A DNA stretch of 44,083 bases from Hysterium pulicare CBS 123377 (Eukaryota; Ascomycota; Dothideomycetes; Hysteriales; Hysteriaceae), in contig AJFK01000361.1 of assembly GCA_000467715.1 (NCBI GenBank), forward strand, positions 1 through 44,083. Direction: 5' to 3'. The notes beneath the pieces are model-generated. The model was not told the DNA's origin. It saw nothing but the letters and a program-made list of their open reading frames with translations, and did no database searches. Numbering within the stretch: position 1 is the stretch's first letter; the number at the start of each line of letters is the position of its first letter. This document shows positions 41,747 through 44,083 of this stretch, in pieces. The position numbers were made by a program, and so were the translations under genes.

Positions 41747-43620
41747 ATGATCTGGGCCATTTTGCTCCTGGCACTCTTTGGCCTCGGAGCCGTGCGTCCT
41801 GCACGTGCTTTCAATAACCCGACCGGTGTCGACATATGGTGTGGAAAAGCGTATCGCGCAACGTAAGTTCCATTCACTTGTTGCAGTCATGTTTTGAAGA
41901 TTCTTGAATTGATGTCGTTATTAGCAACTCTTCATTCGATCCTGGTGGCTGGTTGTTCGCGCCAAATGCAACATCCACCACTCCTCTGCTAGATCTAAGA
42001 GTTTATCCTCGAAAGAATTTGTATCTTGCCAGCGACTCGAGCGGCTCTTTCATCGTAAACGCACCTCTCTCTAATGTATGGGGCACGGAGTACAAAAATT
42101 CTACTTTTGAGCCTCACTCAAACGGCTCCGTGCCGTTTACGTGGATGCAAATTCAAATCACCAATGCAAATACCGGCAATGTACTAGTTCCATGGTCAAA
42201 CATTTCAGTCAATTCCACAGGCAACGAATTCTCTTTCGCCCTATCCTCATTGTCTGGCCAGGCTCAGCAGACGCCATTCCCCATCCACATTTTTGGGGTT
42301 TCTCCCGATGGGATTCAGTCTTTCCAATCCTCCACGCTGCTTTCATTTCTTCCCCAGCGTAATGACTCGGGTAGCGTTGCCCGTATCGATCAATTGTATG
42401 GCGGGCTAGAAGTACGTTCCCGAATCACGAATTCCACCTGGAAACCCATTCTACCTTTCTCGTTCTACACAAGCTGGGATTGGATCGCATCCACCATCAA
42501 CAATGCCTCAGCTTCGACAAATCTCTCCGACTTTCGCACGGCTGGGTACAATATCATTCATCCAATTCCCCCGGGCGGTGATGACCCTTTCAATCATACC
42601 ATTCTTTCCGAATTCCTCGACATCTGCGACCGCCTTGAACTTTATGTTATGTACGACATGCGACATACGTATCAAAATGCCACCAGCGTGTCAGCTCAAC
42701 TATCCCTGCTCCAAAATCATCCATCGCTCCTCCTCTACTATACTGCTGATGAGCCTGATGGCCAAGGGGATCCCCTCAACGCCACTACGCTTAGCTACCA
42801 ACATATTAAGGGCTTAGATCCATACCACCCTGTTTCTCTCGTCCTAAATTGCGCCAATTTCTATTTCGGCGAATACACCAGCGGGGCGGATATCGTCCTA
42901 GAAGATGTATATCCCCTTGCGACGAACATGACATACAGCATCGTATACAACACGACCTGTAACGCCACATACGGCGATTGTGGCTGTGACGACTGCCATG
43001 TCAACGACCCTGCTTATCCTGCATTTGTCCATGATACCTTCCTAGACATTCCAACAAGACTAGATACATTCGTCAAATACCAAGAATGGTTAGGTCTCAC
43101 CAAGCAAGCGCAGCATGGAAAGGGCCCAAAGGTTCTGTGGGGCGTACCGCAAGCATTCTTCGACCAAGGGAGTTTCTGGAAAAGATACCCGACCCCCGAA
43201 GAAGAAGTGGTCATGAGTGTTCTACGCATCAATCATGGTGCTACAGGTATCGTTGCCTGGGATTATCCCACCGAGAATGCACTGGATCACATCATGGCAA
43301 AGTTGGCCACTGTGGTAACTGGAAGCGAAGTCACCGATTTTGTACTGAAATCACGACGGGTGAGCTTGGATGTGGCGGGTGGTGATGGTCTTGTGGATGT
43401 CAGCGCTTGGATCAAAAGCGGGAAAGCCTTCATCAGCATGGTGCATACGGGGTATGAGAGCATATCTGATACGGTGGAAGTAGCACTCCCAGAATCTCTA
43501 TCAAAGGTTGAATCGATTCTCTGGGGGCCTGGTGGCTGGAGCGTCGAGGGCGGAAAATTAATGAAGCAGGGGGTCGAAAGTTTGGAGGTTGGGATGATGG
43601 TGGTGTCGCTCCAGACATAG
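41747..43620 (+). CDS. Secreted glycoside-hydrolase-like protein
   Basis: Two exons, 41747-41862 and 41925-43620, with a 62-nt phase-2 intron (GTAAGT...TAG), encode 603 aa. A signal peptide is clear ('MIWAILLLALFGLGAVRPARA'). The mature protein carries many N-glycosylation sequons. After a beta-rich N-terminal part, a TIM-barrel-like region starts at 'PFSFYTSWDWIAS', with 'FRTAGYNIIHPIPPG', 'LYVMYDMRHTYQN', 'HPSLLLYYTADEPDGQGDP' and 'GADIVLEDVYPLATN'. 'LWGVPQAFFDQGSFWKRYPTPEE' and 'GIVAWDYPTENALDHI' follow. The Asp-Glu pair in ADEPD is a candidate catalytic acid at a strand end, as in clan A glycosidases. A six-Cys loop lies near 'CNATYGDCGCDDC'. The substrate is unknown and no named GH family is certain. 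Confidence 0.8.
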
Positions 43621-44083
43621 TGATATTGAGCTCTGCAATACTACACGGAAAGATGACAAAAATAATAAGAAGCAGGTCTACATCTTTCCATGGGAATTTC
43701 AAAATGCTGTCCAGCCTCTCCTAACTACAATTACATTTCACTTACACTTTTCTCGCCTAGGTCTTAATAGCCAGAAGGCTTAGAAGCAGAGCTCATCTTG
43801 ATGTTTCTGGACAAGTTTTGGCACTGAATTGAACTCAGCTTTGCAAGTAAGACTACATAACGTACTGTACCTGGGTCAAGCATGCGAACGCGTATCCACT
43901 ATCCCATTTCCCCACTGTTGTCCACCGAGATCCACGCATCATCTCAGAATCCTAGCAACGAGAGTTCTTGGAGTTTTACATAATTCCAAATTCTCCTTTA
44001 CACTACGAGAGTGAGCCATCGCAAGCTCGTCCAGGCTTCCAATTACCATAAGCTTCCCTACGGGTTTTCCTTTCGATGATACA
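43621..44083. other. 3' flank to the end of the window
   Basis: No supported gene. The open frames at 43433-43702 (minus) overlap the end of the glycosidase-like gene antisense, and 43829-44014 (plus) is short with no features. Confidence 0.45.

Noticed and set aside
1-44083. CRISPR arrays, bacterial operons, Shine-Dalgarno sites, insertion sequences
   Set aside because: The window is eukaryotic (GT-AG introns, signal peptides, microsomal P450); I saw no direct-repeat/spacer arrays or transposase genes.

Overview
The window is nuclear DNA of a filamentous ascomycete (Pezizomycotina; a Leotiomycete-like fungus is my guess from protein style, not proven). Genes sit on both strands. Many are interrupted by GT-AG introns of about 46-107 nt, with separate promoters and no operons. 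Typical fungal families are present: DUF2985, DUF4419, UstYa/DUF3328 and MOSC proteins, and an AAA ATPase.

Layout. 1-8062: the 3' end of a cysteine phosphatase-like gene, a MOSC protein, a cyclopropane-fatty-acid-synthase-type methyltransferase, and a TIM-barrel (PEP_hydrolase-like) gene. A four-helix membrane protein gene lies between that and a UPF0261/Tm-1-like ATP-binding gene. The TIM-barrel and UPF0261 genes correspond to the two halves of the fused plant Tm-1-type protein. 9009-17258: an accessory block that looks like a fungal RiPP (dikaritin-type) locus. It holds a secreted precursor with five near-identical repeats separated by Lys-Arg sites (minus strand), and a divergently transcribed UstYa-type oxidase with both HxxHC motifs (plus strand). 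Beyond them are an AT-rich gene-poor stretch, a DUF4419 gene, a secreted proline-rich protein and a cytochrome P450. 17842-21534: three tandem paralogues of an F-box/2EXR-like protein. The middle copy is intact, one copy is truncated and frameshifted, and one has an in-frame stop. 22751-30698: poorly recognised regulatory or low-complexity proteins plus a conserved mitochondrial complex I assembly factor (NDUFAF3/DUF498). 31172-43620: a medium-chain reductase, a DUF2985 membrane protein, a RidA deaminase with a 14-nt microexon, adenine phosphoribosyltransferase, an AAA ATPase, and a large secreted glycosidase-like protein.

How the genes work together. The strongest functional unit is the precursor/UstYa pair. 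The precursor should enter the secretory pathway and be cut by a Kex2-type protease at KR, releasing peptides that contain Tyr-(Ala/Ser)-His-Leu-Tyr. A membrane-anchored UstYa enzyme would then oxidatively cyclise them. The P450 and the secreted neighbour are candidate accessory genes, but cluster membership is inferred from position only. Exon boundaries below were derived by hand from splice signals and frame continuity.
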